DNA of 31,070 bases from JBBSWA01 sp038046485. Its GTDB lineage: Archaea; Nanobdellota; Nanobdellia; Woesearchaeales; SM23-78. Of the stretch, positions 6,871 through 15,300 are shown piece by piece (the first letter of the stretch is position 1; every line of letters starts with the position of its first letter). The notes under the pieces were generated by a model. That model saw nothing but the letters and a program-made list of their open reading frames with translations. It ran no database searches and was not told the origin of the DNA. The position numbers and the translations under genes are program-made. The stretch spans positions 1-31,070 of the forward strand of contig JBBSWA010000049.1 of assembly GCA_038046485.1 (NCBI GenBank). The letters are read 5' to 3'.

Positions 6871-7557
6871 CTATTTTATAATGAGAGGAGCAAGGATGGT
6901 GTGTCTACGCCAGTACATGCTCCTTCGGGGGGGATTCACTTTACAGCTTTCCCAGCAAATTTTCCTAAACCCTGCCTCTTTTAGCTTTTGGATATGTTCT
7001 TTAGAAAATCGCCTGGCCTCATCAGAGTAATATGTTAATACGCCCCCTTTTTTGAGCAAACGGTGAGCTTCTTTAAAGAAAAAGAAATGGTTTTTGTGGA
7101 TCTCTTTCTCAGAAAGAGGATAGGTGTCAAAAAGGATGCCATCCACCGTGCCGCTTTTTATTTGCTTCGTCATTTTTTGCCAATAACCTCGAATGATCTT
7201 CATCTGCCCCGCTTGAACTTCTTTAACAAACATTTTTTTAGCATACTTACAAACTTCAGGGTGTGCTTCAATCACAAGATGCCTACGTATTTTGGGCGTC
7301 CGAAGAGCATATTTGTATTGCTGAATAAAGTGAGCGCTAATCCCCAATCCAAATCCAACTTCCAGCACCGTTCCGCCATTCTTACAGGCAATCGATGCCA
7401 GTTTCTTCATATAGTTGGTCTCCCATCGTTGCATGATTTCATGACCGGCAATATACAATGAATTTCGGGTAAACAAGGCATGTTTCTTGAGAAATTGTGC
7501 TTTCGTTGGAAATCCGAGGCGTTTTCGTATGGAGATGGTAGCGTCCATAAGATCCAT
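6871..7557 (-). CDS. guanidinoacetate N-methyltransferase-like SAM methyltransferase
   Basis: A protein of 228 residues with a class I SAM-binding fold: VLEVGFGLGISAHF (64-77) is motif I, VIEAHPEV (95-102) ends with the acidic residue that binds the ribose, and GILFDTYPLSEKEIH (140-154) is motif IV. Two features match guanidinoacetate N-methyltransferase (GAMT) closely: the upstream WETNYMKKLA block (45-54), whose Glu binds the guanidino group in GAMT, and FDTYPLSE followed by HFFFFKEAHRLLKKGGVLTYY. GAMT makes creatine in animals; microbial relatives act on other guanidino compounds or arginine residues. Archaeal substrate is unknown. The TATA element CTTTAAAAAC lies about 26 nt upstream. Family assignment is strong, substrate open. 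Confidence 0.75.
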   Translation of the reverse strand: MDLMDATISIRKRLGFPTKAQFLKKHALFTRNSLYIAGHEIMQRWETNYMKKLASIACKNGGTVLEVGFGLGISAHFIQQYKYALRTPKIRRHLVIEAHPEVCKYAKKMFVKEVQAGQMKIIRGYWQKMTKQIKSGTVDGILFDTYPLSEKEIHKNHFFFFKEAHRLLKKGGVLTYYSDEARRFSKEHIQKLKEAGFRKICWESCKVNPPRRSMYWRRHTILAPLIIK

Positions 7558-7593
7558 GTCTTTTAATAGGTTTTTAAAGCTTTCCAGAAAGAG

Positions 7594-8151
7594 TTACAAG
7601 ACTTCTTTTATTCGTTCCAACAGAAGTTCGAATTTCACATATCCTGCTTCTTTATTAAAATGACCCGCATTTTTTACAAGGATGAATTGACCATCAAGCT
7701 TTTCAGAGATGTCTTCGCCCATCAAGACGGGAACGAATGGATCATTGTCCGATTGGTAAACCTCAGCATGTGGAGCGTTTTTCTTTATTCTGACCCACTC
7801 AAAGGACTTGCAAAAGAAGCTATCAATAATGTCTTTATATTGCCCATTCCATAGATCTTGAGTAAACCCTCCAACAAGAAACACAGCTTTTACCGGCTTA
7901 TCTAGCAATTCCAGCTTCCTTAGGATCAAGGCACACCCCATGCTGTGGCCAACCAAGATGGAATCTTCATTCAAGTACGAATCATATCCCTTAAGCACGT
8001 CCAACCAAACATCCAGTTTTTGGTTCTTGGGTGTGGGAAAAGTTGGGACAAAAACGCGGCACTTTAATTTTTCTAGTTCGGATTTCAACCAAGGAAACCA
8101 GTTCTCATTCGGATGTCCATAGCTTCCATGGATGATAAAAACATTGACCAC
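7594..8151 (-). CDS. RBBP9/YdeN-type alpha/beta serine hydrolase
   Basis: A protein of 185 residues, the usual length for this family. It begins VNVFIIHGSYGHPNENWFPWL, with the oxyanion-region HGS. The nucleophile elbow is VGHSMGC (S70). The acid is in SDNDPFVP (D137) and the histidine in NAGHFN (H164), so the triad is complete. RBBP9/YdeN proteins are small cytoplasmic hydrolases of poorly known substrate. ACTTTTAATTTG about 26 nt upstream is a TATA-like promoter. It lies between the GAMT-like and epimerase-like genes on the same strand, but each has its own promoter. Confidence 0.88.
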   Translation of the reverse strand: MVNVFIIHGSYGHPNENWFPWLKSELEKLKCRVFVPTFPTPKNQKLDVWLDVLKGYDSYLNEDSILVGHSMGCALILRKLELLDKPVKAVFLVGGFTQDLWNGQYKDIIDSFFCKSFEWVRIKKNAPHAEVYQSDNDPFVPVLMGEDISEKLDGQFILVKNAGHFNKEAGYVKFELLLERIKEVL

Positions 8152-8197
8152 ATTAAATAAGGGAAAGGATTCAAATTAAAAGTTTTGCTTTAAACGG

Positions 8198-9184
8198 TTA
8201 AAAATAGGCTCTTAATTTCTGCCAAGTAAGAAGAGGCAAATCCAACACCTTACTCCAAAGCGCGTAGCGCTTCGCTAATTCCTCCCATTGTCTGTATTTC
8301 TTCTCAAATCGCCCATCTTTTGTAATAGAGTACATAACCTTAAGTTGCGGCAATAAAGTCTTGTGGTGATATCTTCGCCCTGAATAGAAGATCTTCGCAT
8401 CATCATACCGGCTCCATTTGAACCAACCCCAATTCAAGTCATATCGGTCCAGGTTCTTCGCAGTCGTTTCTTTTCCAGCTTCAAACAATCTCTTGGCCTG
8501 CTTGTTTTTCGTATATAGATAGTATTCCCACAATCCGATTAAGGCGTACAAGAAGCCGTTCAGAACACGCCCGTGCTGCACGGTCGCGGGAAACTCTAAG
8601 TACCAAGAATCCCCGTTTTTATCGGTTTCCAGCACCCCGCCTATCTTACAATAGTCTATTTCAAAGCTGTTCAATATCTTCTTGCAGGGTGCCAAGTACT
8701 TCTTATCCTTCGTCAACGCATGAGCGCGGATCAAGACACTCAGTCCCTGTCCTTGAGCAATACACGAAGCCCAGGCATAAGGCTTCTTCCAAATATACCC
8801 TAAAATACTCATCTTCCAAGTATACGGCCAATACGCCACATTTCCTCGAATTTTGAGGTTTTCCAAAAGCCAATTAGCATGACGTAGAAACGCCTTTTTA
8901 TTTTCCTTCTTACGCTGTTGAACGTAAAGATTGTACTGGCAAAGCGCATATTGTTGAACTGTAATGGGAAAATATCGTTTAGCAGAGCCTCCAAAACCAG
9001 TAAATTGAAGATAAATGACGTCTTCAGAGTCAAAGGTAAAGTAGTACAAAAATCGGGAAATCAAACTCGTTCGACCAAAGTCAAAGGCTTCTTCAGCCTT
9101 ACAAAGTTCAGGGTAAAAGGGAGTGTGCATAAAGAAAAGAGCAAAATCAAGTTTAAAAAGATGAGTATAAATTCCAGGAAACAT
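8198..9184 (-). CDS. D-glucuronyl C5-epimerase domain protein
   Basis: A protein of 328 residues from ATG 9184. Its central and C-terminal parts carry the blocks of the glucuronyl C5-epimerase C-terminal domain: YFPITVQQYALCQYNLY, WASCIAQGQGLSVLIRAHAL, VLNGFLYALIGLWEYY and YDLNWGWFKWSRYD. The expected fold is an alpha/alpha toroid that binds polysaccharide. In animals this domain epimerises glucuronic to iduronic acid in heparan. There is no signal peptide, so it probably works on a cytoplasmic, possibly lipid-linked, glycan. A TTG at 9202 would add six residues; the ATG lies about 26 nt from the TATA box and is preferred. No glycosyltransferase is adjacent. Epimerase activity is inferred from the family. 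Confidence 0.75.
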   Translation of the reverse strand: MFPGIYTHLFKLDFALFFMHTPFYPELCKAEEAFDFGRTSLISRFLYYFTFDSEDVIYLQFTGFGGSAKRYFPITVQQYALCQYNLYVQQRKKENKKAFLRHANWLLENLKIRGNVAYWPYTWKMSILGYIWKKPYAWASCIAQGQGLSVLIRAHALTKDKKYLAPCKKILNSFEIDYCKIGGVLETDKNGDSWYLEFPATVQHGRVLNGFLYALIGLWEYYLYTKNKQAKRLFEAGKETTAKNLDRYDLNWGWFKWSRYDDAKIFYSGRRYHHKTLLPQLKVMYSITKDGRFEKKYRQWEELAKRYALWSKVLDLPLLTWQKLRAYF

Positions 9185-9203
9185 CCCCGTCGAGTACCTC
9201 AAA

Positions 9204-9213
9204 ACTTATAAAG
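9204..9213. promoter_or_regulatory. TATA box shared by two divergent genes
   Basis: The sequence CTTATAAAG at 9205-9213 is close to its own reverse complement. Read right it lies about 28 nt before the NMD3 ATG (9238); read left it lies about 26 nt before the epimerase-like ATG (9184). No other TATA-like element is present in the 53 bp between the two starts, so one TATA box probably serves both directions. Confidence 0.6.
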
Positions 9214-9237
9214 ACCCCCGCATTCACTTTTTTTGAC

Positions 9238-10164
9238 ATGAAATTTTGTGTGAAATGCGGGAAAACAATCAGTCTAGGCGTTTTCTGTCTGAAGTGTAAA
9301 ACCCCGCAAGTAAAATTTGAGGATCTATTTATAGAGGTATGCGCCTGCCGAAAGGTTCATGATCGAGGGCAGTGGCATCCCAAAGACTTAAATATACTCG
9401 TTAGGGATATGATTAACAAGCAAGCCAAGTCACAAGTAGACATAAATCTGGATTGGGATACCTTAAAAAAAGGCAAAAACCAATTCAAAGTCAAAGTAGA
9501 GAATGAAGGGGATAAGCATGTAGTGCCTCTTTGCATTGCCGTTCACCAGTGTGACATCTGCCAGCGCATGAAGTCCGGTTATTTCGAAGGCACGTTGCAA
9601 TTGCGAAATCATTCCGAAGAAGTCCTTGCGTTTATTGACAAAGAGATTGCTATGCACCCAGATAAGGGTATTTTCATTTCAAAGCAAGTGCCTTACCGGG
9701 ATGGAGTTGACCTGTACTTGTCCGATCAGCATTTCTTGCAAAGCCTAGGAAAGAAGCTCTATGAAGCCTTTGGCGGTGTAAAGAAAGTCAATGCCCGAAT
9801 TCACACGCATGATAACGCAACCAGTAAGGATCTGTACCGCGTAACCGTTTTAGTGGAGTTTCCTCATTTCAAATCCGGTGATGTCATCAAGATGGGTGAA
9901 AGCCTCATCTGGGTGCGGGAAGTAAAAAAAGACATTATTGGGGTTGATTTAAAGTTGCATAAGAAGTTAAAGTTTGCCTTCAAGGATTCAAATGCACAAA
10001 TATTGCCCCAGTACACAACGCACATCACTCGTCTGTATCCTTACATTGAAGTCACCAATCCCTTAGATTACCAATCCATCATGGTAAAGAATAAGTTAGG
10101 CAATGCACATCAAAATCAAGAAGTCCAAGTCGTAATTGATAAGGGCGTCTACGTCGTAGAATAA
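9238..10164 (+). CDS. nmd3: NMD3 family protein (archaeal homolog of 60S export adaptor)
   Basis: A protein of 308 residues. N-terminal zinc fingers are visible: CVKCGK (4-9) with CLKCK (17-21), then CACRK and a second pair around PLCIAVHQCDICQRM. The motif SGYFEGTLQLR is typical of NMD3. The middle (about 155-245) has VDLYLSDQHFLQSLGKKL and DLYRVTVLVEFPHFKSGD, also typical, followed by a C-terminal beta domain. In eukaryotes NMD3 binds late 60S subunits and recruits the exportin; archaeal homologs have no nucleus and probably act in large-subunit maturation. Cytoplasmic. The start is about 28 nt after the shared TATA box. Length matches archaeal members. Confidence 0.9.
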   Translation: MKFCVKCGKTISLGVFCLKCKTPQVKFEDLFIEVCACRKVHDRGQWHPKDLNILVRDMINKQAKSQVDINLDWDTLKKGKNQFKVKVENEGDKHVVPLCIAVHQCDICQRMKSGYFEGTLQLRNHSEEVLAFIDKEIAMHPDKGIFISKQVPYRDGVDLYLSDQHFLQSLGKKLYEAFGGVKKVNARIHTHDNATSKDLYRVTVLVEFPHFKSGDVIKMGESLIWVREVKKDIIGVDLKLHKKLKFAFKDSNAQILPQYTTHITRLYPYIEVTNPLDYQSIMVKNKLGNAHQNQEVQVVIDKGVYVVE

Positions 10165-10168
10165 GACC

Positions 10169-11299
10169 TCACAATGTCATTTGTCTTTCTTTCTGGTACG
10201 CATCCACTACATTTTTAAGAACGTTTTGTCCAGCAAGGGCTTTTTGGAGTTGCTCATTGGAGACTGAAGCAAAGTGCTCGATTTCGTCTAACTTCAACTT
10301 ATCCGCGGAAACATAAACCAAGTCTTTACGCACAGATAATTTATGCTTATAGACCACCACACTTCCTTGGACTTTTTGCACCACGTTCTCCGAAACAAGG
10401 TTTGGGTCCGCAACCAATAAAACATCTTCTTTTTGAATATTCAGAAATCCTTTACGCTGCCATTCCCCATCGGACAAGTTGTCAAGTTTTTTAAGCAGTG
10501 TTCTTCCAGCTAGACCCGCAAGAAACCGATTCTGAGTTTGGATGTGTTTTCGCTGGCTCTCCAGCATGCTTTCCTTGTCGAGCATCTTCATGCCGAGCAT
10601 GTGAAGGGTGTGTTCTTTTTCCTTGAGCAATTGGTTAGGAGGGGTTCGTTTGGATCGTTCTAAGGTCTCTTTCGTGCGCCACAATTGGCTCATCTCCTCC
10701 TGCAATTGTTGGTTCTGTTCTTCGAGTTGGACAATGGGTTTCTGTAACTCGCGAACATGTGTGGTTGGGGAGGAGGCTGGGGGTAGCGGGCGGGAATCGT
10801 TATTGTTTAGTTTAGACAATGGTTTCTGCAAGAGTTTACGCAGGCCATTCGCCACACTCAAGGTATCCTGTTTAATCAACAAAATTTTGAGAGCTTCAGT
10901 ATATTGAGGTTTTCCTTGATGTTGCAGGTACGCATCGACCTTTTCAAACAAAGAAACATATTTTCGGTAGCTAAGAATCGCCGCAGCAAGGGCATCACAC
11001 TCATGATCATTGCGAATGGGTTTTTTCCCCACCACCGCTTTTTTATCTCGCACAGTCAAATCTTGCTTCGGCCTTACAACTCGAGCACCAAACTTCGTGG
11101 CAAAACGCTTAACAAAGCTTGGTACAAGTGCCTTGTCGCATCCTACAACAATAGGCTGTCCGTGTTTAGCAACTGTTTCAAGTAAGGTTCTCAAGTCGAA
11201 GCGCTTGGAACTTTCAACGTTGACAACCTCTCCATTTAAAGTCAAAGCAGCATACGCCGTTGTCGTTCCAGGATCAATACCTATAATCAGGGGCTGCAT
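10169..11299 (-). CDS. DUF460 (COG2433) RNase H-like protein with coiled coil
   Basis: A protein of 376 residues from ATG 11299. Residues 1-115 form an RNase H/RuvC-like fold: LIIGIDPGTTTAYAAL (first catalytic Asp in IDPGT), IVVGCDKA, and RNDHECDALAAAILSYR. These are signatures of the archaeal DUF460 proteins. A long coiled coil follows (about 180-255, Gln/Glu/Leu rich), then a C-terminal globular part. An upstream in-frame ATG at 11374 would add 25 residues, but the TATA box CTATATAAAC at 11322-11331 lies downstream of it and 26 nt before ATG 11299, so the shorter form is chosen. It is shorter than many family members, which often exceed 500 residues. Function is unknown; a nuclease on structured nucleic acid is plausible. 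Confidence 0.8.
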   Translation of the reverse strand: MQPLIIGIDPGTTTAYAALTLNGEVVNVESSKRFDLRTLLETVAKHGQPIVVGCDKALVPSFVKRFATKFGARVVRPKQDLTVRDKKAVVGKKPIRNDHECDALAAAILSYRKYVSLFEKVDAYLQHQGKPQYTEALKILLIKQDTLSVANGLRKLLQKPLSKLNNNDSRPLPPASSPTTHVRELQKPIVQLEEQNQQLQEEMSQLWRTKETLERSKRTPPNQLLKEKEHTLHMLGMKMLDKESMLESQRKHIQTQNRFLAGLAGRTLLKKLDNLSDGEWQRKGFLNIQKEDVLLVADPNLVSENVVQKVQGSVVVYKHKLSVRKDLVYVSADKLKLDEIEHFASVSNEQLQKALAGQNVLKNVVDAYQKERQMTL

Positions 11300-11324
11300 T
11301 CTAAATGTAAGCGGTAGAAGAAGT

Positions 11325-12296
11325 TTATATAGTTTGAGGGCTTTTGCGAAGGAGGTTATCCATTGTTCTAACAAAGAGTATTTCTTTATCAGGCTTCTCT
11401 GAATCTTTTAACAAATCAGGAGCATATAAAATACGGAACACGTGAGAAAAAGCCTCAGCTAAGACCTCCTCAGGAGAATGAGCATAGGCAGGTAAGCCTA
11501 TTCGGCCCAAAGGAACGTATTGTCTAGGGTGTAAAACAGGCTCGATTCCAACCATCTTCGGAACGAGGTGAGTTTCAGTGGATACAAGCTCAAGATAAGA
11601 TTCTGACATGATCCTTTGGCGAAAAGCAGCAAGGATGGAGACTGTTTGAAAGGGCTGGCCTGTATAGGTGAAAACAGGTAAGACCGAAACAGTTCGATCT
11701 TCAATGCCAAAAGAGGCTATTCGGGGGTGGGTCACATCGGGATTGGATAGGAGTCGAAGCCGCAAGGAAGGATGACTCAGATCCAAGGGTTTGTCTGGTT
11801 TTTGGAATCCAATGTGGGCGCATAGTTGCTCAAAAACAGGAAGGTTGGCGCGAGTTATAACGTGAAAGAGTTCATGTAAAAAAAGGTGGGCAGCAGCGCT
11901 TTTACTGTTTTCAAGGTTTCCTAAGTAACCCTTTCCTTCTACTGCAACTTTTGGAAAAACAACGGACTCCTTTCGAGCATAGGCCATGTCTCCTTCATCT
12001 TTTCCATTGGTATAAATAAGATGGATTGGGTCAGGGAGAACAAGCGCAGGATAGGCTTCTTTCATTTGGGTAAGTAATTTTAAGAAAAAAGGAGTTAAGG
12101 CTTCCTTATTTTGGTCCGGCCAGGGTAAGACAGAAGTTCTGACGCGTTCTTCGAGTGCAAGGATGTCTTTACTGCGTTGTCCGGTATAAGCAGCTCCTAG
12201 CCTAAGGAAGAGATCTACTTCTGTAAAGCCTTGAAAATAAGGGGCATCATCAACAATGAATGTTTGTCCTCGCTTAACATCACAAAAGTCAATCAT
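11325..12296 (-). CDS. HExxH-motif protein, putative zinc metallopeptidase
   Basis: A protein of 323 residues. The helix AAAHLFLHELFHVITRA contains HELFH, the HExxH zinc-binding pair with the catalytic Glu. About 130 residues later SPEEVLAEAFSHVF offers a Glu that could be the third ligand, as in gluzincins. There is no signal peptide or membrane segment, so it would act in the cytoplasm. The N-terminal 100 residues match nothing I recognise. A TATA-like AAGTTTAAAAAG lies 23-33 nt upstream. Its 3' end overlaps the promoter of the DUF460 gene. The metal site is convincing; the substrate, and whether it is active, are unknown. Confidence 0.6.
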   Translation of the reverse strand: MIDFCDVKRGQTFIVDDAPYFQGFTEVDLFLRLGAAYTGQRSKDILALEERVRTSVLPWPDQNKEALTPFFLKLLTQMKEAYPALVLPDPIHLIYTNGKDEGDMAYARKESVVFPKVAVEGKGYLGNLENSKSAAAHLFLHELFHVITRANLPVFEQLCAHIGFQKPDKPLDLSHPSLRLRLLSNPDVTHPRIASFGIEDRTVSVLPVFTYTGQPFQTVSILAAFRQRIMSESYLELVSTETHLVPKMVGIEPVLHPRQYVPLGRIGLPAYAHSPEEVLAEAFSHVFRILYAPDLLKDSEKPDKEILFVRTMDNLLRKSPQTI

Positions 12297-12371
12297 TGCT
12301 TTTGGATTTAAAAGTTCTTTTTAAACTTAATGGGAAAAGTCGAGCACGGTTCGCCGAAGGGGTTTTAGAGG

Positions 12372-15300
12372 CTATTCCTCTTTCTTACCGTATTTCTCAA
12401 TGCTCATCTGTCCCTTCCTCTTTCCTTTCAGCACTTCTTCCACTTTCTGCCCGACTTGTTCTTTGATGTTCTTCGCAACAGAGGGTCCGAGCAACTGGCT
12501 TAACTTCATCGTATCCACACTGCGTACGTCTCCCAAGGTCTTGATTCCGTTCTGATACAATTTTCGGGCTCGCACACGTCCAATGTCTTTCAACTGAAGT
12601 AATGCAAGCAGTTCTTCTTTCGCCCCATACTGCAACCGAACCCTTAATTTGGATAAAGGATTGAAAAGGGGAGTATAACTTTTGAGTTTAGCAAGTTCCC
12701 CTGAGCTGTACAGGAGCCAATCACAAATGCCTAGTTTTCCATGCAATTCTCCCGGTCGAACACCGTACTGTTCCAATAAGTAGTCTTCGTCTTTTTCTTC
12801 GAGCCAATCGTTTAGGAAGAGCGTGGTCTTCACGCTTTTCAAATAATCTTCGTATTCATAGTCAAACTCAGAAGGAGTCTCTTCAAGAAAGTACTCACTT
12901 AGGGGCAAATAGGCTTCTTGGATGTTCGAAATCTCCGACATTTTCACCGTAAGGAGTGGTCGTAACTCCAAGCATCGGGTGAGCATGTGGACATAACCAA
13001 TGTCTTTCGTTTCGCAGGAGAGTGCTTTTTCCAGGCACTCGAGTAAATGATGAGCCGTGTAAGGGTCTAGGTAAAGTTCAGCTACTCGTCTTCCAGTAAG
13101 GGTTGGTTTTAAGGGTTCATCTGAATATTCACCTGCACTTTGAAAGTCGCTCGCTTTCATCTCAATGAATTCCCATTCTTCAAGTTGCTTAAGGACTTTA
13201 TCTATAATCTGGTTGAGTTTGGCAAGGTCTTGGTATTGATGGGCAAAAAGTGTTTTTTCAAAGAAGGCATAAAGGTCTTTTTTGCTGTGAAGGTTGTGCG
13301 CTGCAATCAAGGCTAGAGTATATGTACGTAACGCCGGCTCGGCAGCAAGTTTGGAAAGGATCGCTTCAGGCTCACCCGTAACATAGATCTCATAAATCTC
13401 TTGCTTGTGGCTTTCACTGGAAGCTAGAGCAATCGCTTCTCCAAAGTCATCGTGAAAGTCCGGTCTCCCACTACGTCCGATCATTTGTTGGTATTCTAAA
13501 ACAGGAATGGGTTCCATGCCTCTTCCACCGTAGCGTTGTAAATCTCGGATAACCGTTCGAAAAGCAGGTAGGTTCATGCCGTACGAATTATGAACGATAA
13601 AACCATTAGCAACAAACATATGGTCATTCATAGGTCTATCTGGAAGGACAACATCATACACTTCTTCTTCAGGATCGATTTCTTCTATGCGCTGAATTTT
13701 ATCCCAAAAGATATCTCCTTCAAAGTCAGAATCTCTCGCACCTTTCTTAAGAATGAAATCAAGCTCGCTATGACAGAGAGGGCAAGCTCTGAGCTTCAAA
13801 AGTTCATATATCTTTTTTCCCTGAATGATAAGGTTCCTATAAATCCATTTACCAATATCGTTTAAACTCCAATATCTTTCAGTCTTGCTTCTTGAACCGA
13901 TTCTTCTTTTCTCTATAAACTCATAATGATGATTTAATCTTGCATCATTTTTTCTGGGCTCGCAACCAAGAAACCGCTTTAAGTCATTAGAGGATAACTC
14001 GCCCTTTTCGCCTAACAAATTGATCATTCTTAGCTTTATCTTGCCCCATACTTTCTGTTCTTTTGATCGTCCTGAAAAGAGATCTTTATAGATTCTGTAA
14101 CCACAATGTTGACAGGCTATATAACTAAAGTTTGAACAGATTTTAGCAACTAAATTAACAAGGGCTTCCTGTTTCCTTGTAAGATCGAATCCTACAAATC
14201 TATAAAAGTCCAGGACACTCTTTTTTTGGGTGACAAGCAATTCAAAATGGGCCTTAGTTAAATATACTTTACCGCGCATTCTCATTGAACCATTCTTTCT
14301 TTTTCTTATAGTGGAGACAACTCCAAACCTGAGGAGTAGTTTTTGAACTTGTTTCACTAATCGCTCTGAGGTGTTGCTAAATCCAGAACCTATCCTCTTG
14401 TCTAAATAGCCATCCGTATCAAACAAGCCTCTTAACAAAGAGGCAGTATTTTCCAAGTTCATAGACATTAACTTATTTGAAATATATTTTCTCTCTCCTT
14501 TTTCAACACCGCACCGTACTAAAAACTCGCGAAACCATTTATTTTTAGCAAGGATAAGCGTCGGAGTTCCATAATGATTTTTTGAACTTCTAGTACGTAT
14601 GTCTAGCTTGACACAAGCCTTCTTAACGTTCGAAAATATTTCTTCATCAATACCAACGATACAAGGTGACGTCTTGTAAAATATGCCTTCAGGCGCAGTC
14701 TCAGCTCCAGAATAGCCGTCTCCCAACATAGCACCTATAAAATAAGATAGATCTGGATCAATCTTGCCACTGTATAGGGTAGAATGATCTAAAACAAGGT
14801 TTCTTACAGAAGGATTAGTGACTCTAGGTACATCCAGTCGACCAACTGTAGCGATTCTATCACTTCTTCGAATATCTTTAGCCTTGATAAGGATCTTCTG
14901 TTCTTTTCGTTTAACAAGCATCTTGTGCTCGGGAGTAACTTTAATAATATAGGAAGACACAGAAGAAATTTGAATGAGTTTTGAAGAATTCTGAATTTTT
15001 TGAACTCGTTGTAATTTCATACTAATCAATTTAGTTTTGGAAAGCGCAAGGAGTGGTGAAGAATTCTTGCATTCACTAATTTCTTTTTCTAGGGCCCCAT
15101 ACCAGATTTTTGTATCCTTAGAAAGGCACAACGTGGGCGTTGCGCAGATAATCTTGATGGTTCCCTTTCGAAAGCCTTCCTCTACCAGTTCACGTTGTTT
15201 CATAGGCAGACCAGCGTGGTGAAACGCCGTTCCTCCTTTCAGACAAAGTGCAAGTCGCAAACATTGCTTGGTGGGTTTGCTAAATACACTTAAGGCTTCT

